Source: Carpediemonas membranifera (lineage: Eukaryota > Fornicata). Taken from it: a stretch of DNA of 64,000 nucleotides. The notes beneath the pieces are model-generated. The model was not told where the DNA came from. It did no database searches and saw nothing but the letters and a program-made list of their open reading frames with translations. Each line of letters opens with the position of its first letter. The first letter of the stretch is position 1. The position numbers and the translations under genes were made by a program. Below, piece by piece: positions 18,652 to 30,029 of this stretch. The stretch covers positions 62,001-126,000 of the forward strand of contig JAHDYR010000035.1 in assembly GCA_019828565.1 (NCBI GenBank). The letters run 5' to 3'.

Positions 18652-21236
18652 ATGCAGGGAAAAGAGAACAACCAGATGAGAGTGGAGATACCAGATAAGA
18701 TCAGGGAATCCGCTCAAAAAGAGTGGGACACGATTAGAGAGCTACTAACGGACTACTTGATGGAAGAGAAGGGCACCAGAACGCTACTACTGCGTCGCGC
18801 AGAAGATTTTTCAGGGAGATCGTTCGGAGCTAGCTCCAGAAGCACGAAAAGAGGTGATACTGAATGCGAGGAGAGTGCTACGTGCCGCAGGGATCACCAA
18901 CAACAGAGACGAGATCCTCCGTAACCCCAACGGAATCCTAGGGCTTCGAGACATCTTCTACGCAATGACAGAGGCCTTAGACCCGAGAGAGGACGAAGAA
19001 CGGCGCCTAGCAGAGGCCAAGGAGAACGTCACCATCCAACCAGGGCACAGGGACATGAGCAAGTGGCCTTCCGACCACAAGATCGAAGAGGCCATCCTCC
19101 AACCGAGAGAACAGAGCAACATCGAGTGGGACAGTGAGAGAGACAGCATTGAGGGCAGAGAGACGGGCACATTCACGCTCACATCAGGGTATGGAGATGA
19201 GAAAGCCGTCGAGGCCATCGCAGGAGAGGAGGTGTGGGACCCCACTAACCAGGGCCTGGTCACCAGGATCGCTATGGAGCAGGACGATGGCACCTACAAG
19301 GTCCTCATCGACATCAGAGATTGCAGAGCATGGCAGATCACCAGATTCATGGAGGAAGGCAGGGACATCCTCAGGTTGCAGGCCCCGGAGGCGCCGGCGG
19401 TCTGGCAGGCAGCTTGGTGCAAGACAGGAGTCAACACGGAGGGCAGAGGCGCAATAAGGGCACAAGGACAGGAGACGCCGCTCAGCAACAAGCTCGTCTT
19501 CTCTGACGTCAGGGCCAGGGTGATCAATGCCACCAGCCGCCGCCAAAAGAGGGACAGGGAAGAAGAGTCAGACAACGAGAGCGGCGCACAGACCAGCCAA
19601 GAGGAAGACCCCAAACCCAAGGTCGTGTTGACACAAGCGGAAGGAGTGAGCGCCAGAAGGGGCCTTGGAGCCGAGCTTGATCAGCAGGAAGAAGAGAGCA
19701 TACCCCGAGCATCAGAGGGAAGTGCATCAGCAGGGAGCCTACCGGAGGCATTGCAGAGTCAGGGTCAGAAGAAGCTCATCCTCGGTTCTATCGACTTCGA
19801 GTGTGGAGATCCTGGGAGTGAGAGGGCAGGGATCAGTGCGGTGCCGACAGAGGGGGGGCTCGTGCTAGTGGACGTCGAGACGGGGGAGGTCGTTGGCCAT
19901 GGCCACGGCCTCTTCTATGAGCCCAACCTGCCGGCCAACAAGGTGGACCAGAGCAGATACGCGACGTGGGCAGTGACGGGGATTCCCCCAGCGACGTTCG
20001 TGGAAGTGGACACAGGGGAGGTGCCGATGGACTATCAGCAGCACTTCAGCAGATTTAGAGAGTGGGCCACGCGGCTCGCAGCCAAGCTGAGAGACAGAGA
20101 GACCAGGGAGAACTGGAAGCTAGTCCTTCATGCCAAGGGCGTCCACATGGAGAAGTTCCTCCTGACGAACGAGGTCAACGGGCTCAACAGGGACACCAGG
20201 GACTTCTTTAGAATGAGGCTGGTGGACGATAGCGAGCTGGCCGACGCCATCGAGGAGCTCGCCCCGGATAAGGCAAGAGAGTACAGGGCAAACTACGAGA
20301 TCAAGAACTACAGGGAGATGGCAGATATATGGGCCAGCCAATGGCAGCGCAGGGAGCTCCCGAAGGGGGCCTGTCCGTACCACAGGCACACTGCAGGGTG
20401 CTACCATTGTGCGCTGGCAGATGCAACGTTGTTCGCGGCGAAGGTGTGGGGCATGATGCTGAAGAAGATGAGCACGCCGGATCTGGAGAGTGCGATGGGT
20501 AACGCTTTCAACAGCATGTATGACACGGTCAGGGACGCAGGGATCAGAGACGATCTCTGCGGAGGCAACGGAGTAGCGTACAGGCGTGAGACCTTCAACA
20601 TCTTCGGAGGGCACCCGTACGGCAACAGCAGGGACCTAAGCAGGGAAGAGGGCGACCGCATCCTAGTGGTCCCGGACAACGATCACTGCTATGGGATCGG
20701 CTTCGGATTCAGCGAGGTCATTAAGGGTATGAAGGGCATCTATTGGCCCCAACCACGGTCATGGAGAGAGGAGTCATCACGAGAGTCCCCATATGGTCGA
20801 TCCATGAGAACACGACCCACATTCAGAGACTGATGTTGCAGGGAAGAGCTGGCAGGGCAGTTACTAGGGACGAGGACATCGTCACCATCGCGATGGTCTA
20901 CAGCTGGTGGCCCTCAAGGGAGGATACTGCTCATCAGGGTCAGCCGGGAGTCCACGACCTGGCAGAGAGCGTCAGACGCGAGGAGAAAGCCATAGCGAAC
21001 GTCAGGGCACCCCCAGGGTATAGCGCAACCATCAGAGCGGCCTTCATCCGAGAGACTGGGGCTGTATCAGGGTCAGAGAGGCAGGGACGACACTGGGACG
21101 GATGAAGAAGGTGGGGACCCGTATGGTGTCCACGACCATCCCGCCAGAGGATAACTGCAAGATCACCCAGAGGCCGACGGTTAAGTACATCCCGTCAAGA
21201 GATGGAAAGGAGGAGAGACCCTACACGGTCGATTAG
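18652..21236 (+). pseudogene. LINE copy 1 ORF1 with candidate DEDDh exonuclease domain
   Basis: The protein reads across three frames: 18652 to about 18808, then 18854-20740, then to about 21050, ending at TAG 21234-21236. Breaks near 18808 (T-run), 20743 (C-run) and 21060 are single-base. In the long frame (counted from 18854), IDFECG supplies a D-x-E pair (D314, E316), HAKGVHMEKFL may be the second motif with Glu433, and CYHCALADA gives H518-x4-D523, the H-x4-D of DEDDh 3'-5' exonucleases. A C-x2-H-x5-C cluster precedes it. ORF1 proteins of LINEs normally bind RNA; an exonuclease there would be unusual. The domain call is by motif only. Confidence 0.6.
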
Positions 21237-21715
21237 TACTGGCCGGCAACCCAGTCAGAGACGAGAGGAGCCAGTTGCTCGATCCAATAGCCCTTCCTCT
21301 CGACTGTTGCCGGAGAGAAGTGCTCGGCCTGCTCCTCGAGGAAGGAGCGGTACTCGTCGGTGTCGTCCTCTTCCGGGTCTCTGGCTGCCAGGAACGCGGT
21401 GATGTAGCCCGCTACCGTTCTCTTGGACTCATCTCTTCGCATGTGTGCAAGGCTGGGGTGGTTGCGGACGCGCTCGAAAACGTCGGGAAGGCGAGGGCTA
21501 GCAGGCGAACTGTGCCGTTCGGGCGCTGCGTGTATTTGAGAGCAGCCTGGTCCTCGGCGGCGAGCTGACTGTGGTGTACCGAGAAGGTCAACTTGCAGGT
21601 TGCTCTGGACTTGAGGAGGCGGAGCTCTGGCGCGACTGTGTATGGTACGACGAGGAAAAGTGATGCCGGCCAGGCTCTTGGGGGGAACGTAGTCGGGGTC
21701 CCTGGGGTCGACATC
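21237..21715 (-). pseudogene. Fragment of a DIRS tyrosine recombinase inside the LINE
   Basis: On the minus strand the frame ends with VERKGYWIEQLAPLVSDW, closely matching the N-terminal part of the DIRS-A recombinase (HRKGYWICEAAPLVSDW), preceded by a matching helical region (RTVAGYITAFLAAR). The catalytic domain is absent. The segment sits between LINE ORF1 and ORF2, antisense to the LINE, and lacks the CAGGG words that pervade the LINE. It is therefore best read as a foreign insert of about 480 bases. Its right boundary is approximate. Confidence 0.6.
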
Positions 21716-22107
21716 AACAACAGGGGATGGCAACCGAGAACCAGAGCGATGATGGCAGTGACAGTGGCAACTCAACGGAGACCGATTAAGCAGGGTAAAG
21801 TGGTATTCTTTGAGAGTGATAGTGACAGTTGTGAGTTCTTTTCTTTTAATCCAACCCTGGCTCCCACCCAGGGTCCGGCATTAGCTGAAATGCACTGCCG
21901 GTGGGCTGTGGCGGCAGCCAAAGGGGGGGTCACGCCAATGCGCCCCCTCCTAAGTATCCCTGCCCGAAGGTAAGGATGGTCACCAGGGTAACCCATAGTT
22001 GGCCCGCCATGGGTAACCGGAGCCGGCACGAAGGCCCCGTGACGGGACAAGGGCAGATTGCAGGGAATTTCCGAAAATTCGCAGGATAGGAAAGACGGAG
22101 TACAAGA

Positions 22108-25100
22108 ATGGAAACGATCAAGATAGCGAGCCTGAACACTGAGGGACACATCGGGAAGGGAAAGGACTTCACGGCCTCAATGGCAACGGCTATAAGGATG
22201 AAACTGAGCGACACAGATGCAGTATGCATCCAAGAAACGTGGAGGACGGCGAATACGAGGGTACACAACTTCATAGACTTCGACTACGCAATGGCAGGGA
22301 AGGAAACAGAGGAGGAGCTAGCTATGGACAACGAGAGGAGGAAGAAAGAAGCCCAAAGCCAGCGCCGAATAGATGCCCAGCTGGGCATAGCAGGGAGCAG
22401 TAGCCGGACGCCCAGGACGAGGGGTACTAGAGAAGGAGTGGGCACAATCATCAACCCAAGAGCAAGAGGGAGCTGGGACGTAGGCATCACAGATAGCTTA
22501 TCAGGGAGGATACAGGTGAGCATACTCAGAACCCATAGGGACATCCTGGTGATCAACGTGTATGGCCCACCGGTCGGCCACGGAAGGGAGGAGAAGGACG
22601 AGTTCAGGGACGGAATAAGGAGCATTATGGAGATGAAAGGAGAGATGGAAACAATCATCATAGGGGACTGGAACCTCGACCCCAAAAGGATAGCCACAAT
22701 GGCAAGATGGAAGGACCTGATCAGGGACTATAAGCTGGGAGCAGTGATCCCCATGGAAGGTACCCTCACCAAGGGAACTACCACTCCGGACTTCGCGCTG
22801 GTATCATCAGGGATCAGAGGAGCAAGGATAGAAGTACTGGATGCTAGTCGACTCGGAGTCTGGGGGTCAGCCCACAACATGATAAGACTGGAATGGAGGG
22901 AACAACGGATCCAACGGACTACAAAGAGAGAGGAAGTCCTAGACATACCGGGCGTCAGAGTGTGGAACATGAGGAAGAAGGCTGAACGCACATCAGTCAG
23001 AAGACTGCACCGTTTTAAGAGCCTGGATGAGTGGGAGGAGGATATCAGGAAGGATATGGGCGAGCCGTCAGGTCACCCAGGCAGTGGAGACAGGGAAGAG
23101 GTCATCAAAGAAAAGGTGTGGTCGGAGCTCCGGCACACACCATGGACAGAAGAGGGAAACAAGACCAGAAGTGAGATCATGAAGCGTGAGCTACAGGCCT
23201 TCTGGGGAAAACGCAGGGAAGAGTGGATCCAGGACCTCAGCCGGAGCGCGAAGGAAGGATACAAAGCATCCAGGTCCATGGTGGAAGCAGCGGTAAGAAG
23301 ATGGTGGTGTGAAAACCAGTTCAAGGGCATGCCAGAGAGCATACTGAAGGACGGGAAGATTACCACCAACAAGGAAGAAATAGGTAAGATCCTCCTACAA
23401 CAGTATGCAGGAGTGAGCAGGGGCAGGGAACCGGAGTGGAAGGATAGAGGCAATGGAAAGAGGGAGGACGAATTTAAGGAGAGAGAAATACGAGAAGCGA
23501 TCAGAAGGACAAAGAGGGACACTGCACCGGGACCGGACCACACTACAGGGGACATGCTCAGGGACACAGATGACCAGGGGATCGCTCAGATAACTAGGCT
23601 CATGAACAGGGTATACAGGGAGGGCAAGATCCCGACAACATGGAAGTATGCTACAGTCTCGGCCATCCACAAGACAGGGAAGCCCAGAGTGAAGCCGGAG
23701 TCGTACAGACCCATCTCGCTAACACCACTACTGTATAGGGTGTATGGTAGGCTCCTGAAGAGAAGATTAGAAGCAGCCACATGGCACCTCATCCCAAGAG
23801 AGCAAGCAGGGTTCCAATCGGATAAGGACGTAATACAACAGATACAATACATCGTGCAGAGACACCAGGAAGGGGGGGAGACCACGTCGATCTTCCTAGA
23901 CATAGAGAAAGCCTATGACACCGTCCCGAGGGACATCCTCATGGATAAGCTGCAGGGAATGGGGGTCGAAGACCACCTCATCAGGGCAATACAGAGTACA
24001 CTAGAAGAGACATGGATCTCGGTGAAGGGGGCAGGGTCATGGGAGAGAACAAACAGGGGAGTGAAGCAAGGATGTGTCCTAGCGCCGACCCTGTTCGTTT
24101 TGTTCATGGCAAACTGGCCTCACCTGGTCAGGAAGAAGCATCAGGGACAAGAGTACGATATCAGGGAACCACCAACGGAGTTACCAAGAGCCCGGGACAC
24201 GCTGCCGGCCACCCTAACCATGTTCGTGGACGATACAGCGGTCACAGGGGAGACACCGGAAAAGAGCAAGATAGTGGCGAACCTAGTCATAGAAGTTATC
24301 AAGGAGCACCTCATGAGGGCAAATGCACAAAAGAGTGAGATGATCAGTGTAGACAGGGCAGCAGTGGCGAGAGTGGGGGAGTTACCCTAATGGCAAAAGA
24401 GGAAGCTAAGTACCTAGGTCTCTGGATAGCCAGCGGAAAAGACCCACTGGCAGCCTGTATCAGAAAGAAGCGGGAGCAGAGCGAAAGGTACAAGAAGCTA
24501 GTGAGAAGAGTGGGATGGACCAGAGGCAACATGCCGGCGCTAGCCAGCAGGCTCCTCCTCGAAGTTTACATATGGCCGAGGATAATGTTTGGAGTGGAGG
24601 TGTGGGGCTACGCAGCAGGGGGGAACAAGATATGGACGGATTGGCAGGGCATCATGGCCGGAACAGGCCCAGGTGGGGGCTCGGTCATGCGCATCTTGAA
24701 CGGATGGATGGACCTGCAAGCCCACCTGGAGATGCTAGCAGTCAAGAGGATCGTGACAAGCAGGGGCCAGGATATACCAATCAGAGACAGGGTCTGGAAG
24801 GAGGGATCGATTATGTGGAAAGCCAGGGACTCAGTGAACGCACTCCTCAGAGGAACAAGAGAGGGAGCAACGAATGCAGGGAAGATAGACTTTGGTAGGG
24901 AGATGGTAAGAATGAACTGGACCAGGAGGTGCAAGAGCAAGACAGCGGTGGGGCTCATGGAAGTCCTAGGACCCAAACGTATGGGAAAGTGCATGGCGGG
25001 GAAACCGGCCATAAGTAGGAAGACAGGGAAGTGGCAGTCAAGGGCAGAGTGGAAAAGGATAGTGTCGGTGGCAGCGAATGTCAGCCCGTCTCCATCATCA

Positions 25101-25557
25101 GCGGAAAGGGGAGAAGGCCCAGAGCGAGCGCTGGCGGACCTGGCGATGGGTGAGGAACTCAAACACAAGATACAAAGGAGGTGCCCCCTGTGCACAAAGG
25201 AGAGCGAGATAGAGTTACTGTGGCAAATAGCGAGAGAGCAGCCAAACCAAGCCAGGAAGCAGGCACTAATCAGGGGAGTGGGTAAGGGGTCAGCCGCTGG
25301 GATCGGCGGCCCACATTATGTGTGAGTGCCCAGAGGTTGAAAGAGGAGATGACTGGGAAAAGATATGGAAGACAGCTAAGGAGAGGACCAGGGAATTGCA
25401 AGTCAGAAGAGGCCCGAATGGGAGGTGGTATGAGAAGAGGCCAATCTTAGAGGTGCAACAACTAGTGTTAACAGGGTCGGAAGAGATATGGGAAGGACTG
25501 CGAGCTGGGCTGAGAGCCCTGGCAAAGGTCTATGATAGCTATAGAATAGATGGATAG
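22108..25557 (+). pseudogene. LINE copy 1 ORF2: APE endonuclease and reverse transcriptase
   Basis: Start ATG 22108. The N-terminus is an APE-like endonuclease: SLNTEGHIG, IQETW, INVYGPP, IIGDWNLDP, and SAHNMIRLEW at its end. Reverse transcriptase follows: APGPDHTTGDML, YRPISLTPLLYRVYGRLL, QAGFQSDKD, FLDIEKAYDTVPRD, GVKQGCVLAPTLFVLFMANW, and catalytic FVDD. A C-terminal C-x2-C...H-x4-C knuckle (CPLC, HIMCECP) is typical of LINEs. Two single-G differences from copy 2 break the frame: five instead of six G near 24376, and four instead of three G near 25276. Copy 2 reads through both, so the ancestral ORF2 is intact at these points. Confidence 0.88.
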
Positions 25558-26331
25558 ATAAGGAACACCACATCCAGAAAGGGGGCAGGGAAGCATAGAC
25601 TCTGGGATCAAGGGGAGACCCCCCATGTTTCCCAGGGAGAGGGCAGGGCCAGGGACAGAGGAAATCCATCAATTGGATGGTTGCACCACTCGCGGTGAAC
25701 CTAAGGAAACTGCAGGGACTGAGCATGGGATACGGGGGGACATGACGTCCCCGCCGCCCTTGTGAACGATAGAGGGACGCTGGGAAGTGTAGCACAAGAG
25801 AACTATCATAAGGGGTACTAGGCCTTGCAGATCTAGAGTCTGTGTTAGCCCTAACCCACGCCGCCTAACAGGGGGTAGATGAGAGGGACTTAGTTGCTTT
25901 CCCCGCCCACGGGTAGGCCACTTAACAGGGTCGTGGGGGCACTGAACAGGGAATCTGGAAAGAGGAGAGGGTGCCATGCTTGAACGACCCCGTAGGGACT
26001 GCAGGGAATCAGGGAGTGCTATAGAGAAGGTCTTGCAGGACAAACCTGCCTGTGGAAGCACCGAGGACAGACCCCCAGGCTCCCTGGAAGCTGCCGGGTT
26101 TACAGGGAGACAGGAAAGCGCTCAGCGCACGGAGATGGCGAAGGCCTATGGGGGGAAGTGAAATCGGGAGTGAGCGGAAGCAGTAGCACCGAATCGCTCG
26201 TTGGACGCAGCTGACAAGTTCAATCGCAGGGAGGAGGCAGCGCCCCGGGGAACTCGGCTCCAGTAATAAGGGAGATCAGCCTAAGTAACCGGGGCCCGAT
26301 ACCAGGCACCATAAATTTTCTTTCTTTCTTT
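25558..26331 (+). other. LINE copy 1 3' UTR and TTTC tail
   Basis: Non-coding; almost identical to 59891-60659 on the opposite strand. It ends CATAAATTTTC followed by TTTC repeats. Simple-repeat tails instead of poly(A) are known in several LINE clades. Confidence 0.85.
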
Positions 26332-26350
26332 CTCTAGGGGCCTCCACAGT
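26332..26350. repeat. 19-bp target-site duplication, right copy (LINE 1)
   Basis: Exact match to 18073-18091, directly downstream of the TTTC tail. Confidence 0.92.
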
Positions 26351-26700
26351 GCGTCCCGAGGTACGTTATAGCACCACAGACCTTCCCCCAAAAGCTGACT
26401 CCTGGACCCCTTGGCCGGAGCTCGCCGAAACGTGAAAATCGGCGATGATTTCTCCGTATAACTTCATAGGGGGTTATATGGGGCTCGTTTTAGCCGCAGA
26501 TAACGTCTCTTGGCCATATTAAATTTGTGAAAGGCCCCGGCTCGCTGGCCGGACGATTTAATCAGCATCGGCGAGAATGGACGTGTGGGTAGGGCTAGGG
26601 GTGTGATGACGGCTGGTGGTAGTCACGGTGTGAGTGCTTACAAGCCGCAGGCGATATACATAAACTTTTAGTAACCATTTAACGTCTCTTGGCGATATAC
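26351..26700. other. Intergenic, upstream of the OTU gene
   Basis: The word TAACGTCTCTTGGC-ATAT occurs twice, near 26503 and again at 26682-26699, right before the ATG at 26701. This looks like a repeated control element. CATAAACTTT near 26660 is only a weak form of the TGCA-TTTA motif. Confidence 0.45.
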
Positions 26701-28421
26701 GATGCTAGACTTGTTCACTTGGCTGGAAGAAGCCACTGAGTTCGATAAGAAGGAGCTAATGACCAAGATCAATGCAGCTGCAAGCGCTAAAGGCAAATGC
26801 GACGTCCTTCGCGCGCTTTTTGCTGCCTAGGCGCGATTTACTCGCTACTGTGATCAAGGAACGTACGTTACTGAGCGAAATTGTTTACACAGGTGTTAAT
26901 CTCAAGCGTATTGCCACGTTCTTCCGCCTCACGCGCCAGGAGACGGAAGATATGAAGAAGGACCTTAAGGCGCAGTTTATGGCGACGATGAAATTGAATG
27001 AGGGTGAAAGGGTCACAGGGGAACACAAGAAAACACTGAAGCAGGTCCTCGGCGGGGATACCTTCACGCACCTGTACGACGGCGAGGTGGAGAGCGCGCG
27101 TATTCGGGTGAAGAAGAGCATTCGTGAGGCTAGAATGAAGACAAACGCTAGGCTTGAGTGTGAACTCGCGAAGGAGGAGGACGAGGACATCAGGGATTGT
27201 ACTCGGGTTCAGATGATGAAGCTGGCCGATGAGGAAGACCGAAAGGAGTTGGAAAAGGAGATGGAATACACGCGCGAGTCCAAGTATGACGTGGTATGGG
27301 AGCGAGTGTACGATGAGATCTGCGGTACTCGTCGTGTGCGGGCCCGCAGGGATAACGCCCCCTGTCCCGGCGAGGATCACGCCGACCACGTGCTTCAGCG
27401 CTATCTCTGGGCCGACCAGATCGATACTCAGGCGCTTACTGGCGAGAAGACGTTGACCACGAGACTCCCTGCTGAAGCTCGAGTCGTACGTCGCGTGACA
27501 GCCAGTCTGATCTCTGCTCAGAAGACGGAGATCCAATCTCTCAAGGAGCAGGTCGAGCGGCTGAAGAAGCAGGTGACTGACGAGAGAAGAGACCATTTTC
27601 TTGAGTGCAGGCGTATCCATCATGAGCATGACGTTGGGTACCTTGCTTCCTGCGATGTTTCGTTCGCCGCCAGCCCCATGCCGCCACAGTCTGGCACGCT
27701 CTCCAGGACTTCCTGCCCCCGACGCGCTACGAACGAGCCCGAGGCCTCCATGTCTGTGAAGCGCAAGGCCCTCTTCATCACGCCCGAGAAGGCCAGGCCT
27801 GAGGACTCAGAGGAGGAGACAGAGGAGGAGCAGGAGGAGGCGAAGGAGAAGAGGGGTGAGGCAGAAGAGGAGACGGTGAACACATGCGACGCCTGCATCC
27901 AGACTGAGCCGGAGACTCAGACTCGCATCACCTCTGAGGCCGCGGTGCAGACGTGCATCAACGTGGAGGCTCTCACGACTAACTGTACCGCGATTCATGT
28001 CAAGAGTGACGGCAACTGCGTTGCATATTGTCTCCAAGCCATTGAGTTGGGTGGCCGAGTTGATGGCGACTTCGAAAAGTGGCAGCGTGGCCTCTGCCAG
28101 TCAGTGAAGGCCAAGTACTGGTCTAAGAAGAATGTCACGGAGCGTAGCCTGACAGATCCGGACTCCGGCTACTATAACTCGAACGCCATCCGAGTCTGGG
28201 CGAGGAAGCAGAAGCGGAACATCCTTGTTGTCCAGTCATACGACGGATACAACGGCATGCAAGGCATCTCCGCCATCTTATACCTGTTTGATGGCACCAC
28301 CATGCTTGCACCCGATGCAGACTTGTGGGGGTTGACAGATAATTTCGCTATTGTCATCGAAGGCGATCCGGCTCACGCCACGCTGTACCAGAAGAAGTGC
28401 GAGGTCGTTGAGATTGAATAA
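26701..28421 (+). pseudogene. OTU-like cysteine protease with coiled-coil N-terminus
   Basis: ATG 26701 opens a frame (MLDLFTWLEEATEF...) that runs to a stop at 26827. A one-base shift in a T-run near 26818 joins it to the long frame ending 28421. Most of the protein is charged and helical, with a coiled-coil (TEIQSLKEQVERLKKQV) and an acidic Glu stretch. The C-terminus matches the OTU pattern: KSDGNCVAYCLQ with catalytic D-G-N-C (Cys416 counted from 26772), then YYNSNAIRVWAR and NILVVQS. His535 in DPAHATLYQ is placed like the catalytic His. OTU proteases cleave ubiquitin or ubiquitin-like chains. A second OTU relative follows directly. Confidence 0.65.
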
Positions 28422-28463
28422 AGATTTGGATATGCCTTTGTAGTGCGTTCGACTGTGTACGTT

Positions 28464-29182
28464 TAGGAGAAGGCTGAGACGGAGAAGAAGGAGGACAAGG
28501 AGGTGGAGACAGAGGAGAAGAAGGGTAAGTAGGCAGACGAGGAGGAGCCTGACACGGTGGTGCGTGGGCCGGAAGATGACGACAATATGTCAGTCGTGTC
28601 GATCAGTGACAACGAGCATGAGCCTGAGCTGGTCTTCGACGTACAAACCGCGATCGACAGGATCCTGACCTGCCCTGCCAAGGAGATTCACCGTGACGGA
28701 GCCTGCATCGCTCATTCGCTCAACGACATTAAGCACGGCCAAGTACTGGGTAAGAATCGAATCAAACATTTCAAAAAAATCATCTGAGAGAACACGCCGA
28801 GGAATCCATGGCCAAAAAGGCCGAGGGCCAGGTCAGGGGCACATGGTGGGACCCTTCCGAGCTGTTCAACGGCCAGGGCTGGCTGACAGGCACTGCTATC
28901 TCGGCTTGGACGCATCTCGAGAAGGAGAAGGTCATGGTCCTGCAGCGCAGAGAAGAGGAAGATGGTCGCATAGTCAACTCAGCGACTGTTTACGACAACG
29001 GAAGGGTCTACCCTCAGGATTTCAGAAGTCTGACTCAACTCAGTGATGCCATCAGGGAGACGGGCCACGAGAAGGTCATTGTCATTACGGGTAATCATGC
29101 CACGGTGTATCTCGTGGCGGAGCTTCTGTCAGATGGCACTGGTGAAGAGAGTGTGCCGAAGACAAGGAAGGGGAGGAAGTAA
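28464..29182 (+). pseudogene. Second, truncated OTU-like gene
   Basis: Downstream of the first OTU gene on the same strand. It reads as a Lys/Glu-rich region with an in-frame TAG near 28530, then RDGACIAHSLND (D-G-x-C like the OTU active site). A shift in an A-run near 28775 leads into REHAEESMAKK, WWDPSELFNGQGWLTGTAISAW, and GNHATVYL with a candidate catalytic His. It parallels the OTU core of the upstream gene block for block but lacks the long coiled-coil N-terminus. It is a diverged, broken duplicate or an adjacent paralogue. Ends with a basic tail KTRKGRK. Confidence 0.5.
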
Positions 29183-29272
29183 ATGGTTTGATGTGTTCGG
29201 CTGTCTTTCATCTGTGAAATGAGAACAGGCGTGAGTGTCATGGACACAGATGGCCCGGACAGCGTTGCCTCC

Positions 29273-29873
29273 GTCTTGGCATTTGTTGAGGACAACACAG
29301 CTGTAAACGACAATAAGATGAAACAGAAGTAGCAAGCAATGTTTAATAACGTATGAACAGTCCTTTTGATGTTGTTTAGTGATTTTTGTGCATTAACGAC
29401 CGAGAACAGTGGAGTGCAACGCAGATGTTGGTTATTGATGGTAGATGGCGCGCTTTTGACGACAGCTGGTTGCTTTTGCAGTATAAAGAACCGCATAGCT
29501 GCCACTAGTTCCTTCCAATAATGCTTTCCCGCCATTTTGAGGTTGGAATGAAATTCCAAGCACCGTGCACTTTATGTAATTGCCCAATATCAACGCCACC
29601 CCCGCCCCCAGCGCCTCCACGCCCCACGCCAACGCCACCTCCGCCCCCCTGGCGCTCAGTTCAGGAGATGTCCGGTCGATAAGCCATAAACTGCACGGAT
29701 CCACAAACGTGGATTGGCCTGAACGACAGCGCTGAGGCCCAAACAGGTGGTGAGACATTAAAAAGACTCATTTGCAATCCATTTACTCAGTCCTCACCCT
29801 CTTACCACTTGTCTCGATCTCTGAATCATCCTCTATTGTGTTGTCCGCATGCTTCTGCTTTTCGGGCGACTCT
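29273..29873 (-). repeat. Leader repeat copy 3, inverted, with gene 3' end
   Basis: The minus strand matches 13892-14401 (the tail of the gene at 12810, its 3' flank and the 379-bp repeat) and also the extra 50 bases found only after copy 1. It thus carries sequence from both sides of the 379-bp unit. It has an extra GC-rich insertion near 29609-29650 not present in the other copies. The palindrome lies at 29699-29714 and TGCACTTTATG at 29566-29576. Confidence 0.8.
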
Positions 29874-30029
29874 ACATGAGTCACCCTTGCAGTGGACGTG
29901 GTTGTGGAGCACCCCCAGTGTCTCCACGTCCGCCACCAGCGCCAGATCCGCCACCATGCCCTACATCAGCACATTTGTGTATTTACTTTGTAAATTACTT
30001 TGTAAATTTGTCCTATTGCTATTGAAGCA
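29874..30029. other. Short upstream region of the 30030 gene
   Basis: Nothing recognised beyond a repeated TTTACTTTGTAAATT word near 29988-30010 that forms overlapping small palindromes before the ATG. Confidence 0.4.

Larger units (their letters stand above)
18092..26331 (+). mobile_element. Full-length APE-type LINE, copy 1
   Basis: About 8.2 kb: a 5' leader (18092-18651), ORF1 (18652-21236), an inter-ORF region carrying an inserted DIRS fragment, ORF2 (22108-25557), a 3' UTR, and a tail of TTTC repeats at 26313-26331. Perfect 19-bp target duplications flank it, so it is full length. The word CAGGG is strikingly frequent on the sense strand throughout, in leader, ORFs and 3' UTR, but not in the flanks. 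A second copy in inverse orientation occupies 59891-64000. The insertion site is in non-coding DNA between the two halves of the gene island. Confidence 0.9.

Noticed and set aside
24390-25325. Treating the downstream LINE frame as a separate third ORF
   Set aside because: Copy 2 reads through the same region in one frame, so the split in copy 1 is a one-base G-run change, not gene structure.
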